Origin: SKPS01 sp964469215
GTDB lineage: Bacteria; Bacteroidota; Bacteroidia; Bacteroidales; SKPS01
Direction: 5' to 3'
NCBI GenBank assembly: GCA_964469215.1
Contig: CAYXYB010000013.1
Location: 1-64,000, forward strand
DNA length: 64,000 nt
Part shown: positions 44,648-54,051 of the stretch, piece after piece
How positions within the stretch are numbered: the first letter of the stretch is position 1
Layout: each line of letters begins with the position of its first letter
The notes under the pieces: generated by a model
What the model was told of the DNA's origin: nothing
Database searches by the model: none
The model's input: the letters and a program-made list of their open reading frames with translations, nothing else
Translations under genes and position numbers: made by a program

Positions 44648-47530
44648 TTACCGAATATATGATTCAATTGGCTCACAGGCACAAACAAGATTTCTATCGC
44701 CATATGCATCATCAATCCTTCTGACAGGAGTGAAATACTTGTCAACTCCAGAGTATTCCAGCGGGAAGGCAGCTTTTGTTCTTGAATATGGATATTTCCA
44801 CTCGTCTGACGCCACCATTGCAAGGGTGTGTGGAGCATTTTTAATTGGATTATCTGCTTTGTCACACTTACCATTTTCAATTTCGCTGATTTCGGAGCGT
44901 ATGCTCCTCATGGCATTAATAAACCTGTTGAGTTCACTCAGGGGTTCACTTTCGGTAGGTTCAACCATTAATGTACCATGCACAGGAAATGCAACTGTGG
45001 GAGCATGGAATCCGTAATCCATCAAACGTTTGGCTATATCCACAACCTCGATGTCAGCTGAACGTTTGAACTCATGGCAATCGAGGATAAATTCATGTGC
45101 CACCCTACCCATATTATTTGTGTACAGTATTATATAATCCTGTTCCAGCGAAGATTTTAAATAATTAGCTGTCAGGATTGCACTATCGGTAGCAGCTTTC
45201 AGTCCGTCACCTCCAAGCAATTTTATGTATGCGTAAGAAATAGTTAGTATTAATGCACTTCCGAAAGGGGCTGCTGAGACGGCGCTTATTGCTTCATTGC
45301 TGATGCTGCTTGTCATGATATGACCCGGAAGGAATGGTGCCAGGTGTTTTGCAACACAAACAGGGCCAACGCCAGGGCCGCCACCACCATGAGGGATGGC
45401 AAATGTTTTGTGCAGATTCAGGTGGCAGACATCGGCACCTATGATAGCTGGATTAGTATATCCTACCTGTGCATTCATATTTGCACCATCCATATATACC
45501 TGACCTCCATGCTGATGAACAATGGAGGTGAGTTCTAGGATACCCTCTTCATAAACTCCGTGCGTAGATGGATAGGTGACCATAATTGCAGCCAGGGTAT
45601 CATTGTATTGTTCAGCTTTAGATTTAAGATCCGAAAGATCAATATTTCCATTGTCATCGCAAGCAACCACAACAACTTTCATCCCGGCCATTACAGCACT
45701 AGCAGGGTTTGTACCATGTGCTGATGAAGGTATAAGGCAGATGTTTCGCTGGTTCTGTCCAATACTTTTCAGATACTCCATTATAACAAGCAGTCCGGTA
45801 TATTCACCTGAAGCACCTGAGTTGGGCATAAATGAAACAGCATTGAATCCGGTAATTTCACAAAGGTCTTTTCCGAGGTTGCTGATTATTTCCAGATATC
45901 CTTCAGCTTGTTCAACGGGCACGAATGGATGGACGGAGGCAAAACCGGGCCAGCTCAATGCAAACATTTCGGCTGCAGCGTTAAGTTTCATTGTGCATGA
46001 GCCAAGAGGAATCATGGTGCGGTTTAACGCGAGGTCTCGGTTTTCAAGCAGCTTCATGTAGCGCATCATCTCGGTCTCAGAATGATAGGTGTTGAATACC
46101 GGGTGTATTAGATAAGCTGATGTTCTGCTTAAAACATCCGGGAAAGTATTAATCTTACTGCATTCTTCAGGGATACAGACAAATTTTGAGAACTTCATTC
46201 CAGAAGCTTCAGCAAGTATTTCAAGTATATTGTTTACATCATCAAGACTTGTGGTTTCATCAAGTGAAATTCCAATATGCTGGTTATCAATATAACGAAG
46301 GTTGATTCTGTGTTTTTCTGCAATAATCCTGATTTTTTCAGACGATGTTGTTGCAGGTAGTTTTAGTTTTATAGTGTCGAAGTATGCAGAATTTTGCTGA
46401 TTGTATCCATATTTTCCAGCTTCATTGGCAAGAACCCCGGTAAGGATGTTGATATTACGGGCTATTGCCTTCAATCCTTGAGGGCCGTGAAATGCTGCAT
46501 AGAAACCTGCCATATTAGCCAGCAGGGCCTGAGCAGTGCAGATATTGGAAGTAGCTCTTTCGCGTTTTATATGTTGTTCGCGGGTCTGAAGTGCCATACG
46601 CAGAGCTCTGTTGCCATCAATATCAACAGAAACACCGATAATTCGTCCCGGCATATATCTTTTAAAGTCCTCACGCGCAGCAAAATAAGCTGCATGGGGG
46701 CCTCCGAAGCCCATTGGTATACCAAAACGCTGTGTTGAACCAACAACCACATCTGCACCCCACTCACCCGGAGGGGTAAGGAGTGTAAGGCTCAGAATAT
46801 CTGCTGCGACAGCAACCACCAGGCTATGTTCATGAGCTTCTGAAGTAAAGGCAGCATAATCATGGATTTCACCGTATTGATCAGGGTACTGAATCAAAGC
46901 TCCGAACCATGAGTCATCAAAATGAACATTCCGGAAATTGCCAGATACAGGTTCAATACCAAGAGGTAGTGCCCTGGTTTTCATTACCTCTGCTGTGTGA
47001 GGAAACACACTTTCGTCAATTAAGAATTTAACGGAATTAGCTTTGACTTTATCGCGCGACCTGGAATTGAACGCCATGATCATTGCTTCTGCTGCAGCTG
47101 TACCCTCATCGAGAAGTGATGCATTGGCAAGAGGCATTCCGGTAAGATCACAAACCATTGTCTGAAAGTTTAGCAAAGCCTCCAGTCGGCCCTGACTAAT
47201 CTCAGCCTGATAAGGGGTGTAGGATGTGTACCACCCCGGATTCTCGAGTATGTTACGGAGTATTACCCCAGGAGTTATGGTGTTGTAGTAACCGATTCCA
47301 ATGTAGGTTCTGTAGATTTTGTTTTTTGCTGCCAGATCCTGCATGTGGTTCATAAGTTCATACTCATTGATGCCTTTTTGCAGATTCAAGGGAGATTTCA
47401 GCCTGATTGACAATGGGATTGTTTCATCAATCAGATCTTGCATGCTTGATGCGCCTGTTACCTCAAGCATCTTCTTCTCTTCCCCGCGGGCTGGACCATT
47501 GTGTCTTTTAATAAAATTGTCGGTTATCAT
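44648..47530 (-). CDS. gcvP: Glycine dehydrogenase (decarboxylating), P protein
   Basis: PLP enzyme of the glycine cleavage system, 960 residues, the full-length single-chain form (not the split GcvPA/GcvPB). N-terminal half: FIKRHNGPARGEEKKML, YIGIGYYNTITPGVILRN, NPGWYTSYTPYQAEISQGRL, GFGGPHAAYFAARE and SNICTAQALLANMAGFYAAF. C-terminal half: PLGSCTMKLNAAAEM, SSAHGTNPASAVMAGMK and HLNLHKTFAIPHGGGGPGVG, with the PLP-binding Lys at about residue 708. The other gcv genes are not in the window. A -7 box TATTTTTG lies on the minus strand at 47566-47559, about 28 bases before the ATG. No glycine riboswitch fold was recognised upstream. Confidence 0.97.
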   Translation of the reverse strand: MITDNFIKRHNGPARGEEKKMLEVTGASSMQDLIDETIPLSIRLKSPLNLQKGINEYELMNHMQDLAAKNKIYRTYIGIGYYNTITPGVILRNILENPGWYTSYTPYQAEISQGRLEALLNFQTMVCDLTGMPLANASLLDEGTAAAEAMIMAFNSRSRDKVKANSVKFLIDESVFPHTAEVMKTRALPLGIEPVSGNFRNVHFDDSWFGALIQYPDQYGEIHDYAAFTSEAHEHSLVVAVAADILSLTLLTPPGEWGADVVVGSTQRFGIPMGFGGPHAAYFAAREDFKRYMPGRIIGVSVDIDGNRALRMALQTREQHIKRERATSNICTAQALLANMAGFYAAFHGPQGLKAIARNINILTGVLANEAGKYGYNQQNSAYFDTIKLKLPATTSSEKIRIIAEKHRINLRYIDNQHIGISLDETTSLDDVNNILEILAEASGMKFSKFVCIPEECSKINTFPDVLSRTSAYLIHPVFNTYHSETEMMRYMKLLENRDLALNRTMIPLGSCTMKLNAAAEMFALSWPGFASVHPFVPVEQAEGYLEIISNLGKDLCEITGFNAVSFMPNSGASGEYTGLLVIMEYLKSIGQNQRNICLIPSSAHGTNPASAVMAGMKVVVVACDDNGNIDLSDLKSKAEQYNDTLAAIMVTYPSTHGVYEEGILELTSIVHQHGGQVYMDGANMNAQVGYTNPAIIGADVCHLNLHKTFAIPHGGGGPGVGPVCVAKHLAPFLPGHIMTSSISNEAISAVSAAPFGSALILTISYAYIKLLGGDGLKAATDSAILTANYLKSSLEQDYIILYTNNMGRVAHEFILDCHEFKRSADIEVVDIAKRLMDYGFHAPTVAFPVHGTLMVEPTESEPLSELNRFINAMRSIRSEISEIENGKCDKADNPIKNAPHTLAMVASDEWKYPYSRTKAAFPLEYSGVDKYFTPVRRIDDAYGDRNLVCACEPIESYIR

Positions 47531-47566
47531 TTCAGTTGTGTTTTATAATTCGGATCGGCAAAAATA

Positions 47567-47878
47567 AACAAAAGAGAATAACAACTTATCAGAAACACCT
47601 TATTAAAAACTTATCTGCAGAGGTCGCTAAGAGTTCATTTTAAAGGTTAATTAATTTGTTACCAAGATGGTAAAAAAGCATTTCTTTGCGTACTTTGGGC
47701 AACTTCAGCGCACTTTGCGGTTTAAAGATTTTTCGGCGTAGCCTCAAAATCTATATTTACATTTAAATGGCATTATGACAGGAAAAGTTAACCGGAAAAA
47801 CTCTATCTTTGTAATTTATTACCATAATGCATCATCTATTTGGTATTTACCTGATTTATAAACGGAACAGCTTTTAGC
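47567..47878. other. Divergent spacer with decayed dispersed repeat
   Basis: No gene seen. 47685-47735 holds CTTTGCGTACTTTG and GCGCACTTTGCGGTTTAAA, resembling a dispersed intergenic repeat (CTTTGCGnnCTTTGCGG) found in many bacterial genomes; 47617-47640 may be a decayed part of the same. A -7 box TATCTTTG at 47804-47811 points at the bifunctional nuclease gene, 67 bases before its ATG; no -33 TTG was found. Confidence 0.5.
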
Positions 47879-48478
47879 ATGTCGAAAATCGAGCTGAATG
47901 TTGTTGGTATATCCAGCAGTCAGACCCAAAGTGGGGGTTATGCTCTAATTCTGGCTGAGCGTGAAGGCACAAGGCGCTTACCTATAATAATAGGGGTTTA
48001 TGAAGCGCAGTCAATCGCAATCTACATCGAGAACATGAAACCACCACGGCCACTCACTCATGATCTTTTTAAAACATTTGCTATCGAGCACCAGATCATT
48101 GTCAAGGAGGTTCTGATAAGCAAATTCCAGGAGGGAATATTTTATGCTGAGATTCACTCTATTGATGCTCAGGGGAACGAGGTGGTAACAGATGCCCGTA
48201 CATCAGATGCCGTTGCAATAGCTTTGCGTTTCAACTGCCCTATTTACACAACCGAGCAGGTTATTTCACAAACAGGGATTCAGTTTGAACCCGAGGCAGA
48301 GGATGAGGAAAATGAAATCGGGGAACTAACAGAACCAAATAAAACTGATCATACAGATGACCTTCAAGACCTTTCTCATGAAGACCTGAAAACGATGCTC
48401 GACGAAGCAATATCGTCAGAGAATTATGAATTAGCCTCAAAAATCCGGGATGAGATCAACAGAAGAAAAAAAGGATGA
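47879..48478 (+). CDS. Bifunctional nuclease (BFN/DUF151) with C-terminal UVR motif
   Basis: 199 residues. The BFN domain (about 1-135) begins KIELNVVGISSSQTQSGGYA and contains RRLPIIIGVYEAQSIAI, RPLTHDLFKTFAIEH and the conserved DARTSDAVAIALRFNCPIYT. An acidic linker (about 139-162) leads to a UVR-like helical hairpin at the C-terminus (LKTMLDEAISSENYELASKI then RDEINRR), the interaction motif found in UvrB and UvrC. The family has reported DNase/RNase activity; its bacterial role is poorly defined. The UVR tail suggests contact with a repair partner, as inference. It is followed at 110 bases by thyA-folA. Confidence 0.9.
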   Translation: MSKIELNVVGISSSQTQSGGYALILAEREGTRRLPIIIGVYEAQSIAIYIENMKPPRPLTHDLFKTFAIEHQIIVKEVLISKFQEGIFYAEIHSIDAQGNEVVTDARTSDAVAIALRFNCPIYTTEQVISQTGIQFEPEAEDEENEIGELTEPNKTDHTDDLQDLSHEDLKTMLDEAISSENYELASKIRDEINRRKKG

Positions 48479-48588
48479 TCAGGAACGGACACTGTATTAT
48501 TATCTTCGAGATGCATTACCATCAGGAAATTAAATCTCCCCCGGAACATCAGAACAATTGCTGAAAATTAACTGTTAAAATTCTGTAT

Positions 48589-49383
48589 ATGCAACAATAC
48601 CTTTCCCTTCTCGATCATGTTCTCAGACATGGAACCCGGAAAGATGACCGCACCGGTACAGGTACGCTGAGTATCTTTGGATACCAGATGAGGTTCGATC
48701 TGAATGAGGGTTTCCCATGCATGACAACAAAGAAACTTCATTTGCGATCAATTATCCATGAATTGCTCTGGTTCCTCAAAGGTAACACCAACATAGCATA
48801 TTTAAAGAACAATGGTGTAACAATATGGGATGAGTGGGCTGACCCGGAAGGTAATCTTGGTCCAGTTTATGGATACCAATGGCGTTCATGGCCTACCTCT
48901 GACGGAGGTTTTGTGGATCAGATAAGCCAGGTGATCGATGCAATAAAAAACAATCCGGATTCAAGGCGACATATTGTGAGTGCATGGAATGTAGCCGACA
49001 TAGATAAAATGGCGCTGCCACCATGTCATGTAATATTTCAGTTTTATGTTGCTGAAGGTTCACTGAGCTGTCAGATGTACCAGAGAAGCGCTGACATTTT
49101 TCTTGGAGTACCTTTCAACATTGCAAGTTACTCAATTCTCACCCACATGGTTGCTCAGGTTACAGGGTTAAAGCCAGGTTGGTTCGTCCATACTTTCGGT
49201 GATGCGCACATATACCTCAACCATCTCGAACAGGTTAATCTTCAACTTACCCGTAAACCGATGAAACTGCCAACACTTAAGCTCAATCCTGTAATAAATA
49301 ATATTTTCGACTTCACCTTCGACGACATATCTCTTGAAAATTATCAGGCACATCCTCATATTAAGGGGGAAATAGCTGTTTAG
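48589..49383 (+). CDS. thyA: Thymidylate synthase
   Basis: Converts dUMP and methylene-tetrahydrofolate to dTMP and dihydrofolate. 264 residues, the same length as the E. coli enzyme, with the catalytic Cys at 146 in LPPCHVIFQFYV. Other motifs: DRTGTGTLSIFG (dUMP-binding Arg), LHLRSIIHELLWFLKG, VYGYQWRSW, RRHIVSAWN, QRSADIFLGVPFNIASYS (substrate phosphate/dUMP contacts) and HTFGDAHIYLNH. folA starts 1 base after its stop, so the two enzymes of the folate cycle are cotranscribed: ThyA makes the dihydrofolate that FolA re-reduces. Confidence 0.97.
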   Translation: MQQYLSLLDHVLRHGTRKDDRTGTGTLSIFGYQMRFDLNEGFPCMTTKKLHLRSIIHELLWFLKGNTNIAYLKNNGVTIWDEWADPEGNLGPVYGYQWRSWPTSDGGFVDQISQVIDAIKNNPDSRRHIVSAWNVADIDKMALPPCHVIFQFYVAEGSLSCQMYQRSADIFLGVPFNIASYSILTHMVAQVTGLKPGWFVHTFGDAHIYLNHLEQVNLQLTRKPMKLPTLKLNPVINNIFDFTFDDISLENYQAHPHIKGEIAV

Positions 49384-49384
49384 T

Positions 49385-49897
49385 ATGACGAAAAGCGAAA
49401 AACAAAAAATTGCCATCATTGTGGCATTCGACAATAACAGAGCCATTGGCTGGAAGGGGGAAATGCCATGGAGATTGTCTGCCGACCTGAAAAGGTTTAA
49501 GAAAATCACAATGGATTACCCTGTGATTATGGGAAGAAAGACCTTTGAATCTTTACCAAACGGGGCTCTTCCGGGAAGAATAAACATTGTTGTAACCGGA
49601 AACATCGATTTTTCTGCCGATAACATAATAGTAGCACACTCTCCGGAACAGGCTGTTGAGATTTGCCGCGATTCTGACAAAGTGTTTATCATTGGTGGAG
49701 GGAATCTTTACAGGGAGTTTATAAAAAAGGCTGATATTCTTTATCTGACACAGATAGATCACAATTACCAGGCTGATACATGGTTCCCGGAATATGATGC
49801 TGATTTATATGAAGTAGTTGAAGAAGAATATGTTGACAATGACCCAAAATTTCCGTATCCCTATTCTTTTAAAATCCTTAAGTATAAAAACAAATAA
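49385..49897 (+). CDS. folA: Dihydrofolate reductase
   Basis: NADPH-dependent reduction of dihydrofolate to tetrahydrofolate. 170 residues. Motifs: IIVAFDNNRAIGWKGEMPWR (substrate/NADPH loop; Met20-loop WKGEMPW), LKRFKKITMDYPVIMGRKTF, LPGRINIVVTG, and KVFIIGGGNLYREFIKKADI with the GGG NADPH-binding turn. The C-terminal FPEYD segment is typical. It follows thyA directly. Its N-terminus has a few extra Lys/Glu residues before the core, not unusual. Confidence 0.96.
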   Translation: MTKSEKQKIAIIVAFDNNRAIGWKGEMPWRLSADLKRFKKITMDYPVIMGRKTFESLPNGALPGRINIVVTGNIDFSADNIIVAHSPEQAVEICRDSDKVFIIGGGNLYREFIKKADILYLTQIDHNYQADTWFPEYDADLYEVVEEEYVDNDPKFPYPYSFKILKYKNK

Positions 49898-50019
49898 TTA
49901 ACGAACAGAACATCTTTTTAACCATTTATTCGTAACTTTGTTAATCCAAAAACGTAATCAGAGTTTTCTTATAACATCAAAGAAACCATAGAAAAATCAT
50001 TCACCAAATACCAATTAAC

Positions 50020-50805
50020 ATGAAAAAGCTATTCTATTTTCTTTCATCCGCTTTTGCTATTACTGCAATTTTAGCCTCCAGCTCATGCGACACCGATTTG
50101 ACAAAGATTGACACTAAACCGGCAGAATCAGCCCTTGAGGTTCTTAAAACTTTTTCAGATATCATAATCACAGTAGATGATGGACTAATACCTGACAGTA
50201 CCAAGAGTGGCATGAAAATGAATAAGAAGGACTACACAGAGACTATAACCGGAGATTTTCCAAACAAGGAAATCAGATGGGATTTTGGGGCAGATGGTGA
50301 TTATCAGGGTGTTATAATCATGTATCTCACTGATGAGTACACCAATCCAAGTGCTGTGGTACAGGTATCGTTTGAAAACTTCTTATACAAGAACAAACCC
50401 GTTGATGGTGTAGTTACTTTTGAAAACCTGGGCAAGAATAACGAGGACATGGATGAATACACCGTAGAACTTAATCAGACTAAGGTTGGAACAAATGAGC
50501 TTTCTGCTGCATGGAAATTACAACGAACCGCTGGTGGCGAAACTCCCGATCCATCGGATGACCTCATTACTCTCAGCCAGGTAGATCAGAATGTAGCCTC
50601 TGGCATTACTGACGAAGGTGTTTCTTTCACGCTGAAACTTGAAAATCCGCTGGTACTTGACCTTAGTTGTGAGTTCATCATTACGAAGGGTATTTTCGAG
50701 ATGGTATTCTCAGACAGTTTTCTTAAAGCTGATTTCGGACAGGGTGAATGTGACAGGCTGGTAAACGTGTCGAATGGTGTACTGAAAGCAGATCTTTATC
50801 TTTAA
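50020..50805 (+). CDS. Hypothetical lipoprotein
   Basis: 261 residues. Lipoprotein signal peptide with the lipobox region ASSSC and lipidated Cys at about residue 23, followed by DTDL; the Asp at +2 could affect sorting. The body is beta-rich and acidic with no domain I recognise: it reads GDFPNKEIRWDFGADGDYQG, VVQVSFENFLYKNKPVDGVV and FTLKLENPLVLDLSCEFII. Probably an outer-membrane-attached periplasmic or surface protein. A -7 box TAACTTTG at 49933-49940 lies 79 bases before the ATG. A terminator hairpin follows. Confidence 0.75.
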   Translation: MKKLFYFLSSAFAITAILASSSCDTDLTKIDTKPAESALEVLKTFSDIIITVDDGLIPDSTKSGMKMNKKDYTETITGDFPNKEIRWDFGADGDYQGVIIMYLTDEYTNPSAVVQVSFENFLYKNKPVDGVVTFENLGKNNEDMDEYTVELNQTKVGTNELSAAWKLQRTAGGETPDPSDDLITLSQVDQNVASGITDEGVSFTLKLENPLVLDLSCEFIITKGIFEMVFSDSFLKADFGQGECDRLVNVSNGVLKADLYL

Positions 50806-50831
50806 TCAGAAGATAAAAATAAAATAATGCC

Positions 50832-50868
50832 AAACCTGGTGGGTGAAATTACCCATCAGGTTTTTCTT
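50832..50868. terminator. Hairpin terminator between convergent genes
   Basis: AAACCTGGTGGGT (50832-50844) pairs with ACCCATCAGGTTT (50851-50863) around GAAATT, with one G-T wobble, then a T-rich tail. It ends the lipoprotein transcript and overlaps the last codons of the convergent gene at 50856. Confidence 0.8.
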
Positions 50869-52148
50869 TTCTTCTTTTTTGCTGCCGGGAAAAGTACATT
50901 ATTTAATATCAGGCGATAACCGGGGCTGTTTGGATAAAGGTCGAGGTCGGTAGGTGGGTCCCCGACTAAATGCTGGTAATCTTCCGGATCATGGCCACCG
51001 TAGAACGTCCATGTACCATTTCCAAATTCCCCATGGATATATCTGGCTTCGCTGGCAGGTTTGTTCTCACCCATTATCAGAACGTGGCTCTTAATGAGTG
51101 GGCTGTTGAATGCAGTCGTTTGTCCCATAAAACCTTTTATTGTTGTTTCATGGTTCTGGCAAAGCATCGAAGGTACGGGATCCCATTTTGCAGAGAAGTC
51201 GAAAAGATTAAAAAAATCGTTATTCCTGTTAAGGGTTTTGGGCCGGGTATCAGTAACATCAATATCTGAAATTTCATACCTGTAAGGTGAAATTACGAGG
51301 GAAAAATTATGGAAGGCAAAACAGTTCTGATAGTTTAGTTTTTTCTGTGCATCGGGGTCCATTGGATCACCGTCGAACATGGCATCACATATATCCACTC
51401 CATCAGCAGCGAGGGCTACGTCGTAGCTATCCGGTGCTGAACACATAGCAAACATATATCCCCCACCGGCAACAAAATCCCTTATCTTTTTGGCTACTGC
51501 AAGTTTTAAGTTTGAGACTTTATTAAAGCCAAGCTTCCTGGCGAGCGATTCCTGATAACGAACCTCTTCAATATACCATGAATAATTGCGGTAACTATAC
51601 CAGAATTTTCCGTATTGCCCTGTAAAATCTTCATGATGAAGGTGCAGCCAGTCGTAGGTTGGCAGAACACCACTCATAACTTCTTCGTCATAAATTGCAT
51701 CGTAAGGGATCTCAGCATAAGTCAGAACAAGGGTAACTGCATCATCCCAGGGGAGTTTGTTTTCGGGGGTATAAACCGCAATCCGTGGTGGTTTGTTAAG
51801 CCTTATATCCTGCTGATTAATTTCTGGTTGTGCTATCTGTTGCCTGATAACTCCAGCCTGAACATCTGCAATAATCTCGTACGTTACTCCACGTAAATTA
51901 CATTCTGTCTCCAGTGCTTTGGTGTGAGCAAACATAAAACTTCCACCCCTGTAATTAAGTAGCCAGCTAACCTCTATATCTTTTGTGAGGGTATAATAAG
52001 CTATACCATAAGCCTTAAGATGGTTTTTTTGCCGGTTATCCATTGGGATAAGAATTTGAGCTGAGAAAAGGGTATTCAGGGTTGCAAACAACAGAAGTGC
52101 CGTAATAACTGATCTTCTTATAAAAAATCCTGTCATTTTATTTTTCAT
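50856..52148 (-). CDS. Conserved exported protein, usually labelled 'asparagine synthetase B' in Bacteroidota
   Basis: 430 residues with a hydrophobic signal segment (about 11-29, ending TLFSAQ). It has none of the residues of true asparagine synthetase: no N-terminal catalytic Cys and no SGGxDS loop. The text resembles a class I amidotransferase-like or trehalose-utilisation-type fold: IPYDAIYDEEVMSG, YDWLHLHHEDFTGQYGKFWY, FVAGGGYMFAMCSAPDSYD, and the late WTFYGGHDPEDYQH. Gly-Gly-Gly-Tyr-Met-Phe-Ala-Met-Cys fits the turn carrying a nucleophile in that fold, but catalysis is unproven. The C-terminus is basic (AAKKKKRKT). Periplasmic or outer-membrane location is expected. Real function unknown. 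Confidence 0.75.
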   Translation of the reverse strand: MKNKMTGFFIRRSVITALLLFATLNTLFSAQILIPMDNRQKNHLKAYGIAYYTLTKDIEVSWLLNYRGGSFMFAHTKALETECNLRGVTYEIIADVQAGVIRQQIAQPEINQQDIRLNKPPRIAVYTPENKLPWDDAVTLVLTYAEIPYDAIYDEEVMSGVLPTYDWLHLHHEDFTGQYGKFWYSYRNYSWYIEEVRYQESLARKLGFNKVSNLKLAVAKKIRDFVAGGGYMFAMCSAPDSYDVALAADGVDICDAMFDGDPMDPDAQKKLNYQNCFAFHNFSLVISPYRYEISDIDVTDTRPKTLNRNNDFFNLFDFSAKWDPVPSMLCQNHETTIKGFMGQTTAFNSPLIKSHVLIMGENKPASEARYIHGEFGNGTWTFYGGHDPEDYQHLVGDPPTDLDLYPNSPGYRLILNNVLFPAAKKKKRKT

Positions 52149-52231
52149 TCATGGTTAAAAAGATGTATACGCCTAGGCATACCATAATATATAACATATA
52201 ACGCAGAAAAAATGTTTTGCTTGTATCCAAA

Positions 52232-53809
52232 TCAGATGGGTGGTTCAACATCTTCTCCGAATGTATCATCCGGATCATTCATTTTCGATTGCCTGATTAT
52301 TGATTTCGATTGTGACTGTTTGCCTGATTTAACCTCGGGAAAATCGCTGATAAAAGGTGAAGAGTGCTCAAAAGTTATATCGGGATTTTCGAACCTGGCG
52401 AAGTTACTCACAAACTTCAGGATAAAATCTTCGAGCCGGCCATTACGGTGTTTGGCAATAATAAATTCAGCAAGGCCTTTGGATGAATAACCGTTCAATT
52501 CGTCGATTTTGTATAATTCAGGTCTATAAATAAACATCACCATATCGGCATCCTGTTCAATAGCGCCTGATTCCCTGAGGTCGGACAATATAGGCCTTTT
52601 GGGGCCTCCCCTCGTCTCGACAGATCTGTTAAGCTGTGACAGGCATATAATTGGTATTTCAAGCTCTTTGGCAAGTGCCTTAAGAGAACGTGAGATGGTG
52701 CTTATCTCCTGCTCACGGTTAATACTTCTGATTGAACCACCACCGACATTACGGTCACGTTCACCTGAAATGGTCATCAACTGAAGGTAATCAACTATTA
52801 TAAGTTGGATATCATGTTGAGCCTTAAGTTTTCTGGCCTTGGTCCTCAACTCAAATGATGAAAGAGCTGGAGTATCATCAATAAACAGTTTTGCATCAAT
52901 AAGTGCATTTAACTTGTTATGCAGATGTGTCCATTCCTGGTTGTCGAGATTACCTTTTCTCAGTTTTTCTGATTCGATATCCGATTCACTGGCAATAAGC
53001 CTTGTAATAAGCTGAACGGCTGACATTTCGAGGGAGAAAACAGCAACAGGTTTTTTATATTCTACTGCGACATTTCTGGCCAGGGTAAGCACAAATGCTG
53101 TTTTACCCATCCCGGGGCGTGCAGCAATGATGATAAGGTCAGATTTCTGCCATCCTGCGGTAATGTTGTCGAGTTGTGGAAATCCGGATGGGACACCACT
53201 TATATGACCTTCATGCTTTCTGGCCTCTTCAATCTGGGTAAGTGCTTCCTTAACCAGGCCAGACATATCTTCAAAACCACGGCGAAAATTGCTCTGACTG
53301 ACGTTAAAAAGCTCTGATTCAGTCCGGTCAAGTAAATCAAAAACATCAACAGTATCTTCAAAAGCGTCCTGTATCACCTCGCCAGAAATTCTAATAAGCT
53401 CTCTCTGAAGGTATTTCTGAGCGATGATTCTAGCATAGAATTCAACATTTGCAGCAGATGCTATTCTGGAGGTAAGCTGGGTCAGATAGAATGGCCCACC
53501 GCACAGCTCCAGCTCTCCGGAGTTTTTCAGATGACTTGTAACAGTGAGTAGGTCAACAGGTTCATTTTTACTGAAAATAGCCATGACAGCCGAATAGATT
53601 CTGCTATGGCTGTCTTTGTAAAACATCTCTGGCCTGATGATGTCAATTACTTTGTTCAGGGCATTTTGATCCAGCATCATTGCCCCCAGAACAGCCTCTT
53701 CAAGGTCAAGTGCCTGAGGGGGAATCTTGCCTCCGGAATAAACCGGATCCTGAGCTGAACGCCTAATTGATAATGCTTTAGCATCCCCGGTCTTCTTGAT
53801 ATCTTCCAT
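52232..53809 (-). CDS. dnaB: Replicative DNA helicase
   Basis: Hexameric 5'-3' helicase at the replication fork. 525 residues from the ATG at 53809; a TTG five codons earlier lies in the promoter. N-terminal domain: IPPQALDLEEAVLGAMMLDQ and RPEMFYKDSHSRIYSAVMAI. The RecA-like motor has Walker A ARPGMGKTAF with Lys at about 236, LFIDDTPALSSFELRTKARK, LIIVDYLQLM (Walker B), and CLSQLNRSVETR followed by LSDLRESGAIEQDADMVMFI. The last ~60 residues are an acidic, low-complexity tail. A -7 box TACCTTTG on the minus strand (53821-53814) ends only 4 bases before the ATG, suggesting a leaderless message. Confidence 0.96.
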   Translation of the reverse strand: MEDIKKTGDAKALSIRRSAQDPVYSGGKIPPQALDLEEAVLGAMMLDQNALNKVIDIIRPEMFYKDSHSRIYSAVMAIFSKNEPVDLLTVTSHLKNSGELELCGGPFYLTQLTSRIASAANVEFYARIIAQKYLQRELIRISGEVIQDAFEDTVDVFDLLDRTESELFNVSQSNFRRGFEDMSGLVKEALTQIEEARKHEGHISGVPSGFPQLDNITAGWQKSDLIIIAARPGMGKTAFVLTLARNVAVEYKKPVAVFSLEMSAVQLITRLIASESDIESEKLRKGNLDNQEWTHLHNKLNALIDAKLFIDDTPALSSFELRTKARKLKAQHDIQLIIVDYLQLMTISGERDRNVGGGSIRSINREQEISTISRSLKALAKELEIPIICLSQLNRSVETRGGPKRPILSDLRESGAIEQDADMVMFIYRPELYKIDELNGYSSKGLAEFIIAKHRNGRLEDFILKFVSNFARFENPDITFEHSSPFISDFPEVKSGKQSQSKSIIRQSKMNDPDDTFGEDVEPPI

Positions 53810-54051
53810 ACCCCAAAGGTACAAAAAAGTGGTTTTCTGATTTATGTTAAACCGGAATAATTATGAACAAAAGAAGCTTAATTTGGGATTTCGTTTTTGT
53901 GGTGCTGAGTGTTGATATCGTTTGACAGGCTTTGTGCAGAATTTTATTTTCAATATTCATTCTGTCACGTGAGCCTTTTACAACGAATGTTCAGTTGCAA
54001 AGCTTTTTATTTCCTGCTGATAGGCGCAGAAAATAATCACCGTAAGATGGG

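Noticed and set aside
47531..47800. Glycine riboswitch upstream of gcvP
   Set aside because: No tandem aptamer-like conserved blocks could be recognised on the minus strand before gcvP.
53860..53930. Tiny frame of 21 codons upstream of the acylphosphatase
   Set aside because: Too short, no promoter or conservation evidence.
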